Shown piece after piece: positions 51,301 through 62,730 of a stretch of DNA of 64,000 bases (its first letter is position 1; each line of letters begins with the position of its first letter). The position numbers and the translations under genes are program-made. The DNA lies in contig CM028926.1 in assembly GCA_016801845.1 (NCBI GenBank), positions 6,918,501-6,982,500 on the forward strand, given 5' to 3'. The notes under the pieces were generated by a model that worked only from the letters and a program-made list of their open reading frames with translations, was not told the DNA's origin and did not search any database. This stretch comes from Polydactylus sextarius. Its lineage: Eukaryota; Chordata; Actinopteri; Polynemidae.

Positions 51301-53955
51301 AGGGATTCTCCTTCTCTAATTTACCAACTTTCAGGTATAAGCAACACATGCAAAGCAGATGGTAAGATAAAAACATACATCCACAATAATGTTTAATATT
51401 ACTTTACCTACTGTTATTTCAGTAATCCCACTATATTCTGTCCTGAAAGTACACAAAATCTACTATAATTTTCTATAAGAGCTAGAAATGTGATGTTACC
51501 ACAGTCTGATAGAGAAACAGTTTTTTGTTTGCCTGTGTTTATTTTCTAATTTCACAAACATGGCCTTGACTGCCTAGGTGATGCCACAGTGTTCTGGATT
51601 AAAAAAGCAGAAAGCAGATGCCTCGGTAATAAAGACAATTAAACCAGCAGCTGCACCATCTGCCATTGACCGTGACCAAAGTAATGAGCGGAAAAAAGGA
51701 GTCGAAGAGGAATTTTGAAAAGGTAGAGGTTCTGGTGCATCTTCAGCTTCATCAAAAAACACCACAGACCTGCAGAGCTGTGACAGTGAGGATGGGTCAA
51801 ACCATGCTCGAGTTATGCAGCCTATGTAAGACTTGATGATTCGCATCATTTTAGGCAATTAAGCAAAGCTAACATTTAGCTCAAGTGGCCTAAAAGACGT
51901 ACAGGATACTATGCAATATGACTTAACATAATCTCAAGCATTATCCCTTCCTCCTCTGCCTCCTTTCCATTTCTAGCTTGTGTGGCCTGAGCTGGAGAAG
52001 ATAAGTGATGGGGCAGTAGTGTGTCTACAGTGACCTTGCCTTTCTGGGAGTGATTTACTGATTATGCCTCCATGATTGGTGACATTCATGCTTGGAGGCC
52101 AAAAACTGTGCTGGCCACATCATTTCACAGCTAAAATACAGCAGAGGAAGAAGAGAAACCATTATCAACCAGATTGACAGAAGCTTCCTCTTCACCAATC
52201 AGCTCTGTTTTAAACGCAGTCTTATACAACAAGGATATATTCTTTAGTGATGCCTTTCACATGGACAGAACATTTAACAAAACCCTTTAATAGTACATAC
52301 CACGAACTCTGAAAGCCCTGGTCCGATTAAATGTTTTATTTTTCTAAAGTTTATTATATAAAATGTAGTTATTATTCAGTCGTGGCAATGAAAACCATGG
52401 TGCCACAGCCTTGTCACATACAAAAGGAAGGGCAGATTTTCAGTGCAAGTCCTTGGCAAAGACTTCTACAAGCGAAGTTCTGCACATCACATGTGTTACT
52501 GTGTGAAAAGCATGAGCAAGTGTCCACAAAAGTTACCCATAAAAAGTGTGTTTGTGTATGTGACAGAGAGAGAGGCAGAGAAGGATAGTTTTACATATTT
52601 CCAGCCCACTTCATACAAGCATAGACAAACCCTGGCCTTGGCAAAGCAGCTTCTTTTTTCTTCGCTGTGATTTCAAACAGAAGGCAGAGCGTGGGTTTAC
52701 AAATGCCTCTTATTCATCGACAAGATTTGAGGGAAGAAGGATTTGTGCATTTTCGTCTCATTGTCCAAAACATTTCTGAATTTATCTTTTAACTGTATAT
52801 GCTCTTTGAGATTCTTAGATATAAATTATAGGATGCATATAGCATTTAATCATGTGTTTTAATAAGGGGAGATATTTTTGCTCCTGGTGGTTTACAGAAT
52901 CACCAAGCATTAGACTTAAGATAATGTGATGTCAACACACTGTTACAAGACAAACATTAGTTAAGTGGAAGATTTCTGTTTCTATTTCCATCAAATTCAA
53001 CTGCATAATCCACTCTCAGATACTGTTGGACCCTGTCTTTAATTAACAGGAGTGAGACAAGGTTTTGGGGTGTCTCCCACTGTGTTCGTTAACACACATC
53101 ATTAATCAAGAGGGGGTTTCCATTAAGCAGGTCACTCAGGATCATGCTAAACAATTAAGCTTTGATTAAGAGATTGTTCATCAAGCCAACCCACCAGCAG
53201 CCAATGGAATATTAAATGCCCACAAGAACAAGATGCCTCACACTTAAATCTCTAAACTCAGAAACACTACTACATTGTGTCACTATATAAGTGCACTTAA
53301 GGTCTACATCTAGTTGCAGCACACATAGACACACGTCAGAGAAGTAAAAACATGCATTCACTAGTTTCTTCTCTACAGCTTTTACATTCCCAAGATGCTC
53401 CCACAATACACTACAATCAGTTACTGTTAATTTCTGCCAACAATCTTTTCTTTTCTCTTGAATAAAGTCTCTCAGCTTTCATGAACGTCCCCGCTCTCGG
53501 CTTGTATGAATAGTTTCTTTTGAAAAGCCTGCAAGGTGAAATGTAACCCCCTCACACCACCCCGCTCCACACCTGAACACAACTCAACCACAGAACCCAA
53601 GGAGAACAGATAAGTGAAAAGAAAGGGAAAGCGTAGGCAGGCAAGGATGTTGGTGAATACACTGGGGAAAAAAAGGGAAAATAACGATAATATTCTGATA
53701 GCTGTGGTGCTATAAAAATGTTGTTATATTATGGGAATTAACAGTGTTTTGAAAAAATCATTTAAATACAATTTTCTAACTTTAATTTTACATGATATCT
53801 TCTGTATTTTTTAAAAATTTTTATTGTTAAATTGGAGAAATTTACATGTATAAAAGCACTGAAATCACTTAAAAATATAATAAAACACTGTTGTAATGCA
53901 AGTAAACAGACTGCAGAAGACTGCTATTGTTAGTTGATAAAAAAAAAAACTGTTT
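42362..53955. other. intergenic, third part (gene desert)
   Basis: About 11.6 kb without a gene I can support. Short open frames on both strands, including 143 codons at 47537-47968 (-) and 153 codons at 48790-49251 (-), have no recognisable motif. An (AAAAT)n stretch lies near 45877-45901. CT/CCT-rich patches lie near 43900-43935 and 44494-44512. Confidence 0.5.
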
Positions 53956-54620
53956 CACAGGGTCAAGCCTGGTTAGATTTGAACCCACGATCCTTACTCC
54001 ACCAGGTAGTCTTCTAACAGTCTGAACTATCTTGTCAGATGGCAAACTTTAGCTTCTTGAAACCTTTGAGTATTTTAATCAGGTGCTGAACTTCACAATT
54101 TGCCAATTTTCACAAGACCTAAACTCAGCTCCTCTGAACTGCAGACAGTCTCCTAACCCCCTGAGGTACCAGCCTCTGCACATTCAAATCCTGCTTCTTG
54201 GAGTCTTTAAGTCTTTCATTTGAGCGTTGCGTCAAAACACATCATAGCCTGTAAGATTTGAACACACTCTGAACCAGTGGGTAGTCTTCCAACAGTCTAT
54301 TTGTTAGACGACCCACTATTGCTTCTCGAAACCTTTGAGCATTTGAATCAGGTGCTGGACTTCAAAATTTGCCTATTTTCACAAGACCTGAACTCAGCTC
54401 CTCAGACAGTTCTCTGAGCTACCAATCTGAACTATTTCAAATCCTGCTTCTTACAGTCTTGAAGTGTTTCATCCCAGTGTTAGACTACAAAACGCACCAA
54501 GCCTTGTAGGTTTTGACTGAACCACAACAGGTAGTCTTCCAACAGTCTGAGCAGTTTTGCCTGATGTTTAATTACTTCTTTGAGCATTTGTATCAGGTGC
54601 TGGACTTAAACAATTACCAG
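53956..54620 (-). repeat. tandem array of tRNA-like repeat units (about 2.5 copies of 245-275 bp)
   Basis: The word 'ggtagtctt(c/t)(c/t)aacagtct' recurs at about 54005, 54280 and 54531, and 'caggtgctg(g/a)actt' at about 54080, 54350 and 54595, giving periods near 245-275 bases. Read on the - strand, the first unit contains TAGTTCAGACTGTTAG followed by GGGTTCAAATCT about 40 bases later. These resemble the tRNA D-loop/A-box and T-loop/B-box, with complementary ends CAAG and CTTG. A second tRNA-like module (TACCTCAGGGGGTTAG, then GAGTTTAGGTCT) lies in the spacer at about 54115-54180 and is decayed at about 54384-54436. Likely a diverged tRNA-derived tandem repeat, not functional tRNA genes. Confidence 0.6.
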
Positions 54621-57600
54621 AGCAACCTGAGTTGGATGTCACTTCGATGTGTATTGAAAGAAACTTTACTTCTTTCTGTATTTATAAATGTAGAACAAAA
54701 ATTTTATGTTTATTTATAGTTGCAGTTTTTTTTTTCTGTTATTTTACATTAGACATGTTAATTCCCATGTTTTTGTTTGCTTGTTTGTTTTTGTTTGTAA
54801 TTTTATTAATATGACATTTTAGTTAGAGTAATGTAGAAAGATAACATTTAGGTTACTTTTGTATAGAAATAACATATAGATGTCTATATGACTGTCTGGG
54901 AATGAAGAATAATATAAACATGTCAGAGGTAGTCAAAGGGGAAAACACCTCACAACAGACTTACAAACTTTCCTATAAAGTTCCTATTTGGTTAATTTAC
55001 AGTTAGAAGTGTCTCTAAACTAGGAGTGACCAGTGCTCTTAATATGCAAGATATGAAAAATAAAATAAAGGTCTTCTTGCCTTAGATGAGAAAAATGTAA
55101 GCTTTTTTTTTGACTATTTCCTGACATTTAATTGACCAGATAACTATCAACTTAAGCAAGAAAATAATCCTCAAATTAGTTAACAATGAAAACAGTTGTT
55201 AATTGAAGAATTGATACAGACATATCACCCCCACCCCCCCTTGGTTACATTCAAGTATCATTCCAACACATTGTCATTAAGGTTCAACCCCAAGACCCAG
55301 ACGCAGCAGTGTTGTCCTATGAAAACCAGCCACACTGGTCTGTTTTGTCACATAAAACTTAATATGTGCAAAGTGTGGGTCAATAATGCAATGTTTTCAT
55401 CCAAACAGGTGGAAAATAATGTGGCTTCTAGAGTCATTTATCAAATGTGGAGCTATGATGGAAATATAGAGAGATAAAGGTTGAGACAGAGAGAGAGAGA
55501 GAAGGAGGGAGGGAGAGGGATGAAATGCAAATTTCTGCTGCTTGTCCCCAGCAGCTGGTCTAGCTGTTTGACATGTGTGATGAATGGTGTTGCATTGGTA
55601 CTGCTGCCCTCTCACCTCCACTCTTTGTCACCAGTCCAGAGACAAAAGGGGAGGAAGCAGGGGGGGGGGGAAACGCAGCTTAAGTAGTAGATGCTTCCTT
55701 TCATCAGCACACACACACACACAGATATATATGCAAGCACATACACAGCAGCCCCCTCTCCCAGAGCAAACATACTGGTACAAGCTTGAAAACACACATA
55801 CACACACACACTCAAATGCACACTCACTCACACCCTGATAACTTGTATCTTACTGCAGAACGTATTTGCTGAGCAAAGCTTATTTCCGACTGCCTGGCTA
55901 ACCAGTTTTTTTGCTCACTCCGCCGCCCATCTCCAGCGATGCTTGATGCAACAATTACACAGGCGTATGAAAGCACAGGCTTCTGGGAATGTGCAAAGAA
56001 ACAGGTACATCAAATACGCGCACTGCAGATTTGCTGCACATTCCGAGTCGGGGTGCAAACACGAAGAAGAGGTGGGAGAGTACACCCTGGCGAACAGTTG
56101 GAAATAAAAGATGAGAGTGGAACATGAAAGTTGCTTTGTTGGCAAGGAGCAGCGCAGTCATTACTCGTACCCCTTCCTCCAACCCCCACCCTCAACCCCC
56201 CGGGCCTCAGCAGAGGAAGAGGTGTGAAACGGGAGCAGATCCTGCAGAACCTGCTGATGGGTTTGTTTTAAGGGTCAGGATAAATCAGTGAACCTTCTCT
56301 ATAGATATGAATACCAAAAAAAAAAAAAAAAATACATGTTGTTCACACAACATTATTCTTTCACTCTGTGATGGGTTGTATATTCATTAATGGTCCTACG
56401 ACTCAAGAAGAGGTTTTTATCTCTAACATTGTTTTAGTAATCTGGTCTGTTGTGAAATAAAATCTATCATTTTTGATAAAAGACAAAAAAAAAATGTCTC
56501 TACTAGATTTCTGCTACAGACAGATGGTCTTTTAGTGACGGGCTTCATAATGGTTCTAACGGAGCTTTAGCATTTGGTTTTGTACAGATCAAATATCGCT
56601 GTGATAGCAGTGTAAAGGCAGGACAGAAAAGATCATCACTCTAGGCAGTGCAACCTGCTATCCACTTTATTAAATCCATCAAAAATTAAAAAATGATGCT
56701 CAAGTTTGCACAGCTGAACATGAGTTCATTTTTTTTTAAAGATTCAGACACGAGCCCATTTAACAAAGTAAATAAAGAAATAAAAATGATAATGCTCTCC
56801 CCCAATAAAAAAGCAAAGCGTAAATAAACTCTTTTATGTCTTGCAAATAACACCCAAAACTACCTGCCTCGCATTAAAAATTAGGACAGGGTTTGGAGAG
56901 AAATTTGTTTTTATGGAATAACATGTTTTTCTAGACGGATGAATGCAGCACAGCTGTGTTTAGAGCCAAAAAAAAAACCTGAAATGACTAATTGTTGACA
57001 TTTATGAAGAACAGACTAAGAAAGTTGAATGTGTGCTTTTCTGGTTTACACGTCATTATTCATTAATGGCATGAGAGTCTCTTGTTTAATAGAGCTGGAA
57101 AAAAATGGGCAACCTTTAAACTCTTGATCAGTTATCATGGAGAGAAATGACACACACTAAATGTCACAACAAAAGAAATCACACGTCATATTTAACAAGA
57201 ATGGACAATGACATTTGTCTGTGTCCAAAACATAAATGTAGAGCGTTCAAATTCCTGTTTAGAAACAGTGTGACAAGTGACTGACAAAGTAAAGTAAAGG
57301 TAAAGTGACTCTTCTAACAGTTTTTTAAATATAGTCTTGTTTCTCTAAAAATGCAACATATTTAGTTTTTTATTATGAGGAAATGGAGTAGAATTTTAAA
57401 GTAGAAACTTGCTGATTCCACGGGGATATCGTGTCATATTTCGTATTTATTAGTTCATGGATGAGATGCTACATCATAGTCAGGTTGTGTACTATCGTAC
57501 AAAACAAGGCGATGGACTATTTTCAGAATAATGACTTTGACCTTTCCAAACATAGTACAACAGTGTTTCCTTGGCTGACTCTGCAAATTTACAGGAGATT

Positions 57601-58894
57601 GGACCAAATAGAGCAAACGCATTCTTGAATTTAGTGGTTGCACAAGGTTGTTGTGTCATACTGTGTTTCACCTTACATCTGGATACAGACCAGATAGATG
57701 GAGCTGGTGTATAGATTTCTTGACAACAGGGTATCTTGCACATTAAGTAGACTCATGTGGACTCCATCACTGGATCAACATCCTGCAGCCAAAGCGCAGA
57801 ACCTCTGTGGTGATGTGTCATTTATTGACAATGTTACGAAACAGAGTAGAGGTCACAGACACTCTTTGCCATTTCCTTCACTTGGGTTACTTGGGATGTC
57901 CCCGAATGCCCTCAGCATTTTCTGATGAAACAGGATAATTTTATTGGTCGAGAGAAAACACGAACTAAACTACAAACACTTCCAAATGATGATGTTAACC
58001 AGAGTGCAGCAGACTTGAGTCAACCCAGTGACTTGAATGAATGAGACAGCCGTGTTCCTGAGAATGTTTTTTTTTTTTTTTTTTCTCACATTAAGTGGAA
58101 AAATCTGATGCCATCTCACACCGTGCACAAGCTCAGGGGACAATTCACTACTCCACCAACTGCACAGACATTTCACTGCTTGCTTGGAAATCAAGGGATC
58201 AGAGTGGCCCACAATCACAATCATTACTCAACCAAATGTTTCACTTTTATGTCATCACAGGAGGTGTACGCTGTCTATATGTCAACTGGCCCCATGAGAC
58301 TGTTCCTCATACATATGGAATATGGAAAGACTGATCCCATAAAGATTATGGAATATATTTGACGGAGTGATGGTGCGATAAGGAACAAGCATTGTCATGA
58401 TCATTTACATGTGCACATACAGCTGATAAAAGCAATGGGTTCTTATTTCATGCCTCCAGTTTTGCATCATTGCTTTCACTACTGATTTTAATTTGAGCTG
58501 AGTGTGAAGGAGCTTGAAAGCAAACTGCCTGTCTCTGCGATTTGGCAGATTTTGATTTGTGTTTGAAGGTGCTCCTCTTAAAAAGGATCAAGGTAGGGAC
58601 TGGTTTGACATAAAAAGCACAGCTGAGTCAGGAGTTCAACTTTCACAGACACACACACACACACACACATCACAACACAACTGTCGACGCTGAGTCAAAC
58701 ACCATCACACTATCATGTTTTGGACAAACAGGCAAACTTACTGAAAGTAGCCTACAACATAGTGTAGCAGCTTAGAGAAAAATGCTGATCTCTCTCGCTC
58801 TTCCAATGATTTACTGCTTTAAAACCAATTTACACATGTCACTTTCCTGAAGTGCAGCATTTGTGTAAACGATAAATCATTTAAGCCATTTTTC
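54621..58894. other. intergenic, fourth part, up to the inferred robo2 3' end
   Basis: AT-rich, with simple repeats: GA run 55487-55502, G-run near 55660-55669, CA runs near 55709-55721 and 55798-55810, and an A-tract near 56317-56332. No gene or known mobile element recognised. Confidence 0.5.
58647..58668 (+). repeat. (AC)n microsatellite
   Basis: About 11 AC dinucleotides, just beyond the inferred robo2 polyadenylation site. Confidence 0.85.
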
Positions 58895-61800
58895 ATTTTT
58901 CAAAAATATTTTATTTGATATTGATCCAGGTACAAGGAAATAAAAGAACATGGATTTATCTTACAGGACATGGGAATGAGACTGCAAAAGTTTTTATTTT
59001 TCTTGATCCACTCTCTTCTTGGACAAGGGCATGCAAGTGAATAAAGAAGGTGGTTTACAGAAAGAAAAAAAAGAAAAAAAAAAAAAGGCAGAATGTACTG
59101 TACTGTAGAAATGGCATCGGACTGAGGTGTCACCTCACCCCATACTGTACAGAAAGACTTCACCCAACAACGTTCTCTTTTTGTCATTTTTAATCTTCTT
59201 TTATAGCAAAAAGGCAACACACAGATAGGCTACAAAGAACCAACAATATTGAGAAAATGAACAAAAGAGAGGGAAAGCCAAAGTACTTTCATCCTTCCAA
59301 AAAGACGTTTTCTCTATTGTCTTGACAAGCAAATTGTGAGCATTTTTTGCTCCCTTTGTGTTCAAAAAGGTTTTAAGTTTCTTTAGTTTTGACATGAGAG
59401 GAGCAGTGCGGTGAACATGCAGGACGAAGAGTGACTCAGACGACGACTGACCCAGCACCTCACCATGCTCTGAGCACAGTGGGCCTATCATCTCCTTATG
59501 GCCTTGCTGCTCAGCTCTGACAGCAAACTTTACAAGGAACAAAAAACACATTTTATATCTCACGAATCCTTATGCATATTTCACAATATACTTTTATTAT
59601 CATTTTAATAAATACAAAACGACACTGTGATTTTTTTTTTTTTTTAAAGAAAACAATGAGTATTAAAGAGACACTAAAACGCATTAGACATTAGAAATAT
59701 CAATCTTAATTTGGTATGTTCTTTTACTGACATCTTGTCTTTAGGGGGATGAACCAGCACATTATACTCAGAATCAAAATCCACAGCAGAGAGAGAAAAA
59801 AAAAAAGAGGGGACAAAAGAATTGGACATGAGAGGCATATTTTTGTCAATGACAACGGAATGGCATAATCAAGTGGAGATGCATATGGATATATACACAT
59901 ATATACACATACATTAACACCACCAGAATGTAAAATAACCTGAGATACTCTTTGCACCTCATTTCCAGAACACTGGCCACTGGGTGGATGATATAAATTG
60001 ACGATGGCGTGACAACAACAGTACAATAGCATTTGACGGCCTTTAGTTTCCACCCCCTTTTTTAATCAACATTAGCAGTACAAAAAAAGACAAAAACAAA
60101 CAAACAGTCATTGAACCACAAAAATCCTGAACATTAATATTGAAAACATTGTTTGTTTGTTTGTAATCAGCGTTTTTGGAGTCCATGAAAGGCATACATT
60201 TCATTTAAAAAAGGACAACCGATAAAAAAAAAAAACATTGTCTAGACAGACAAAAAACAGAGAATCAGAGGCTGAGAAGTCAAAAGTGGCAGATGATAAG
60301 TGTGTGTTTGTGTTTGTGTGTGTGTGTTTTGTGGCGGTCAGGCAGATAGAAAGTGTTCTGCTCCACACTGTGGCTGTGGACATGAAACAGCAGGAACTGC
60401 TAGTTAATATAACAAGGCTTTTTTCTCCTTTACCACCCGACTGTCGGGATCAAAACACTGACTCGAAGCTTCACTGTAAATCGTACACACGTCATTTTCT
60501 TCTCAAAGTTACTGACACAAGACTGTGCTGTGATCATAGTGCGTTTGTAACTGAGGCACAAACCTTTTGAAATAGAATAGATCACTTAATTTAACAGCAC
60601 TTAGCTGGACCCGGCGGGTCAATGTGTTGTTTTCTTGGATCACACTGTACCATATACAGTATAATAAAACAAAACATAAAACAGTAAGTGCTCTAAAAAG
60701 CAAACAATATTAAAATGGATGGAAATAAAAAAATAAAGCATAAAAGATGTAAACAAATTATATTGCTCCACTGATATATTAGGTAGGTTTGGGAGTATAA
60801 TTGCTCTTGATCACAATAAATACTCCTTTGTCTGTGATGTCTGTTTACCGGTTAAGGCCTTGAAAGAATCATAAATCTGCCTCTGTAAGTGCTATGACTG
60901 AGCAGATATCAATGATACCTCCTTCCTAACGATGCTTTTATAGTCAGTGTGCTATCATACTGAATGCGGAGCGTAAACTTGGTAAAAAAAAAAAAAAAAA
61001 AAAAAAAAAGATTTAGGCAGTAAACTGCTAAAGAAAAATAAACTTGAGCATTTAGAAAAAAAAAAAAAAAGAAAGAAGAAAAACTAAGCAAACACACTCC
61101 CTTAAGTCTGTTTCTGAAAAACAAGACAATGCCTAGAGCACTCAATGTTTCTGATACGAAGTATTATTGTAGAACAGCTTGTTAGGAATTAAATAATCAA
61201 CTCTGTCACCTACAGTAATGCAGCATCGTCTGCTTACAATTCTTCCAGCCTCATGTCTGTTTTTCAGACTCTCGGAAACCTTGTGTGTCTGCCACCCAAT
61301 TAGTTTCAAACTATGGAAGTGTGCACCTCATTTGTTGCTGTCTGTGAGCAAAGCCTTTACTCTTTAATATCTCTCTGTACATTAGTATATAATTTTCTTC
61401 TCTTTACTTTACAGTACAGAAACTCCTCTTCACATATTCATCCGGTTCTTCATGTCAGCAGGAGCTATGTTTTTTGTGCTTATCACCAAAAATTGCAGTG
61501 CAAAACAATAATTAATTAATTAATAATAATAATAATGATAATTAATTAATGGTAACTATTAACAAACAATGGATTATAAAACAATTATTTTATGGCACAA
61601 CAGCCACTCAATTCACATATAATACAAATAATCAGATAAAACCAACTGTTCCTGTATGTGGAAATAAAAAGCTCAAACTGAATTAGGCTTGCATAGCAAT
61701 GCAACGACTTAAAGAAAATATTTACAGGAAACAAAATTCCCTTTTTTTCCCCCAAGGGCAGTTACCAGAAAATTTGTTCTCATATAGATGTTTTTGTTTT

Positions 61801-62730
61801 TTTTTTTTTTTTAATTTTTTTTTAACTTGCCTTTTTCTAACAAAAAGAAAATTACAGTAAGGTAGGAGGTGGAAAATATTTTCTCAAGGACGAAAACATA
61901 GTGAGATGTACAGTATGTCTGTGTCTATACATCACATTTACAGTTCTGTGACACTGCTTTTCTCTGTGGTGCCCTCTGCAGCACTACTTCCCTCTGAGAA
62001 CAAACAGGTAAGGACAAAGTTCGTTGGCCCAACAAGCAGGGCGTCATTCTTGTCATGGACAGACTGGGTTTTCTCCAGTTCACATCACAGGCAGATCACT
62101 CTGTGAGAAACAATAAAACAAGTATTAAGATATGACATTTTTATTCAATGTAAAAAAAAAAAAAAAAAAAATGTTATTTCTGTGTGTTTATAGCAAAGCT
62201 GGAGCAATAAATCACATCTAATCTACTTTACTGACCAACACATTTATGGTTACAAACACAAGGAACTTAACTCTAGCTCATATTATCTCTCAAACTAGTC
62301 AGCGTTTAGGGGTAAATATAAAGTGTAGAGGACAAACATGAATTGAAATAACAACACTATATCAGGATAAACAAATATGAGCCAAAGGCTAAAAGCTCAG
62401 GAGTTCACTAATTGCATCTCATTTATTTATGTCTCATTGTTTTGACTACACAAAACATTAATGCTTACGAGATATGCAGAACTGTACCTCATTAAAAAAC
62501 ACTGCTATGAAATATTAAAATACTGAATTACTTACATAACTCTCCCGAGTACTGTCCCTGTCCATTGGTCCCCAGGAAATCAGCATGCTCTGTGACGGTC
62601 CACTGTTGTGGCTGTCGTGGGCCCTCGTTCTTACGTGGCCCTGTCGAGCCCTTGGAGGAGGCTGTGCCAGAGGAGCTGTGTCCGCCAGGGGAGGGGAACG
62701 ATGGTTTACTGTATGGCAGGCACCCGTCCT
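58895..62730 (-). CDS. robo2: robo2, roundabout guidance receptor 2 (3' end only: last coding exon, stop-containing exon, 3'UTR)
   Basis: Second Slit receptor gene, convergent with robo1. The span covers the last substantial coding exon (62536-62730), a 435 bp intron (62101-62535) and the terminal exon from 62100 downward. The encoded end, SKPSFPSPGGHSSSGTASS, KGSTGPRK and final QGQYSGEL, matches the C terminus I know for vertebrate ROBO2 (ending GQFTGEL) and differs from all other Robos. The stop codon is split by the intron (T|AG). Convergent placement next to robo1 agrees with the human ROBO2-ROBO1 order. All earlier exons lie beyond the window, or are not securely identified in 62731-64000. 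Confidence 0.85.
58910..58915 (-). promoter_or_regulatory. robo2: robo2 distal polyadenylation signal
   Basis: Sense-strand AATAAA within 'tcaaataaaatatttttg'; cleavage would fall near 58885-58900. Chosen as the most distal signal before the AC repeat; transcript evidence is needed. Confidence 0.45.
59890..59907 (-). promoter_or_regulatory. pair of Pumilio elements in robo2 3'UTR
   Basis: Two sense-strand TGTATATA words (59900-59907 and 59890-59897) spaced ten bases apart, both fitting UGUAHAUA. They lie in an AT-rich alternating stretch, so chance is possible. Confidence 0.4.
61474..61481 (-). promoter_or_regulatory. miR-218 8-mer target site in robo2 3'UTR
   Basis: Sense strand reads AAGCACAA, the perfect 8-mer for miR-218, about 620 bases into the 3'UTR. 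ROBO2 is a known miR-218 target in vertebrates. Confidence 0.7.
61719..61726 (-). promoter_or_regulatory. Pumilio element in robo2 3'UTR
   Basis: Sense-strand TGTAAATA, a perfect PUM consensus and the same word as in the robo1 3'UTR. Confidence 0.45.
62099..62100 (-). CDS. robo2: robo2 terminal exon: last two bases of the stop codon
   Basis: Sense acceptor 'tgttttattgtttctcacag' (62120-62101) is excellent, and the exon opens AGTGATC. Joined to the T at 62536 it forms TAG directly after GEL, the exact ROBO2 C terminus, so this exon carries only AG of the stop codon plus the 3'UTR. Confidence 0.75.
62536..62730 (-). CDS. robo2: robo2 last substantial coding exon
   Basis: Sense acceptor gtgttttcag (62740-62731), donor gtaagt (62535-62530). 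It enters with two bases of a split codon, then reads DGCLPYSKPSFPSPGG, HSSSGTASSKGSTGPRK, a variable part, and NGQGQYSGEL, ending after the first base (T) of the stop codon. Unspliced read-through would add only Cys-Lys before TAA. Confidence 0.87.

Larger units (their letters stand above)
58895..62098 (-). other. robo2: robo2 3' untranslated region
   Basis: Follows the AG that completes the stop codon at 62100-62099. T-rich on the sense strand. Contains a miR-218 8-mer (61474-61481) and Pumilio consensus sites at 61719-61726, 59900-59907 and 59890-59897. The end is placed after the most distal AATAAA (58910-58915). Internal AATAAA words near 59592 and 58996 allow shorter forms. The boundary is inferred. 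Confidence 0.6.
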
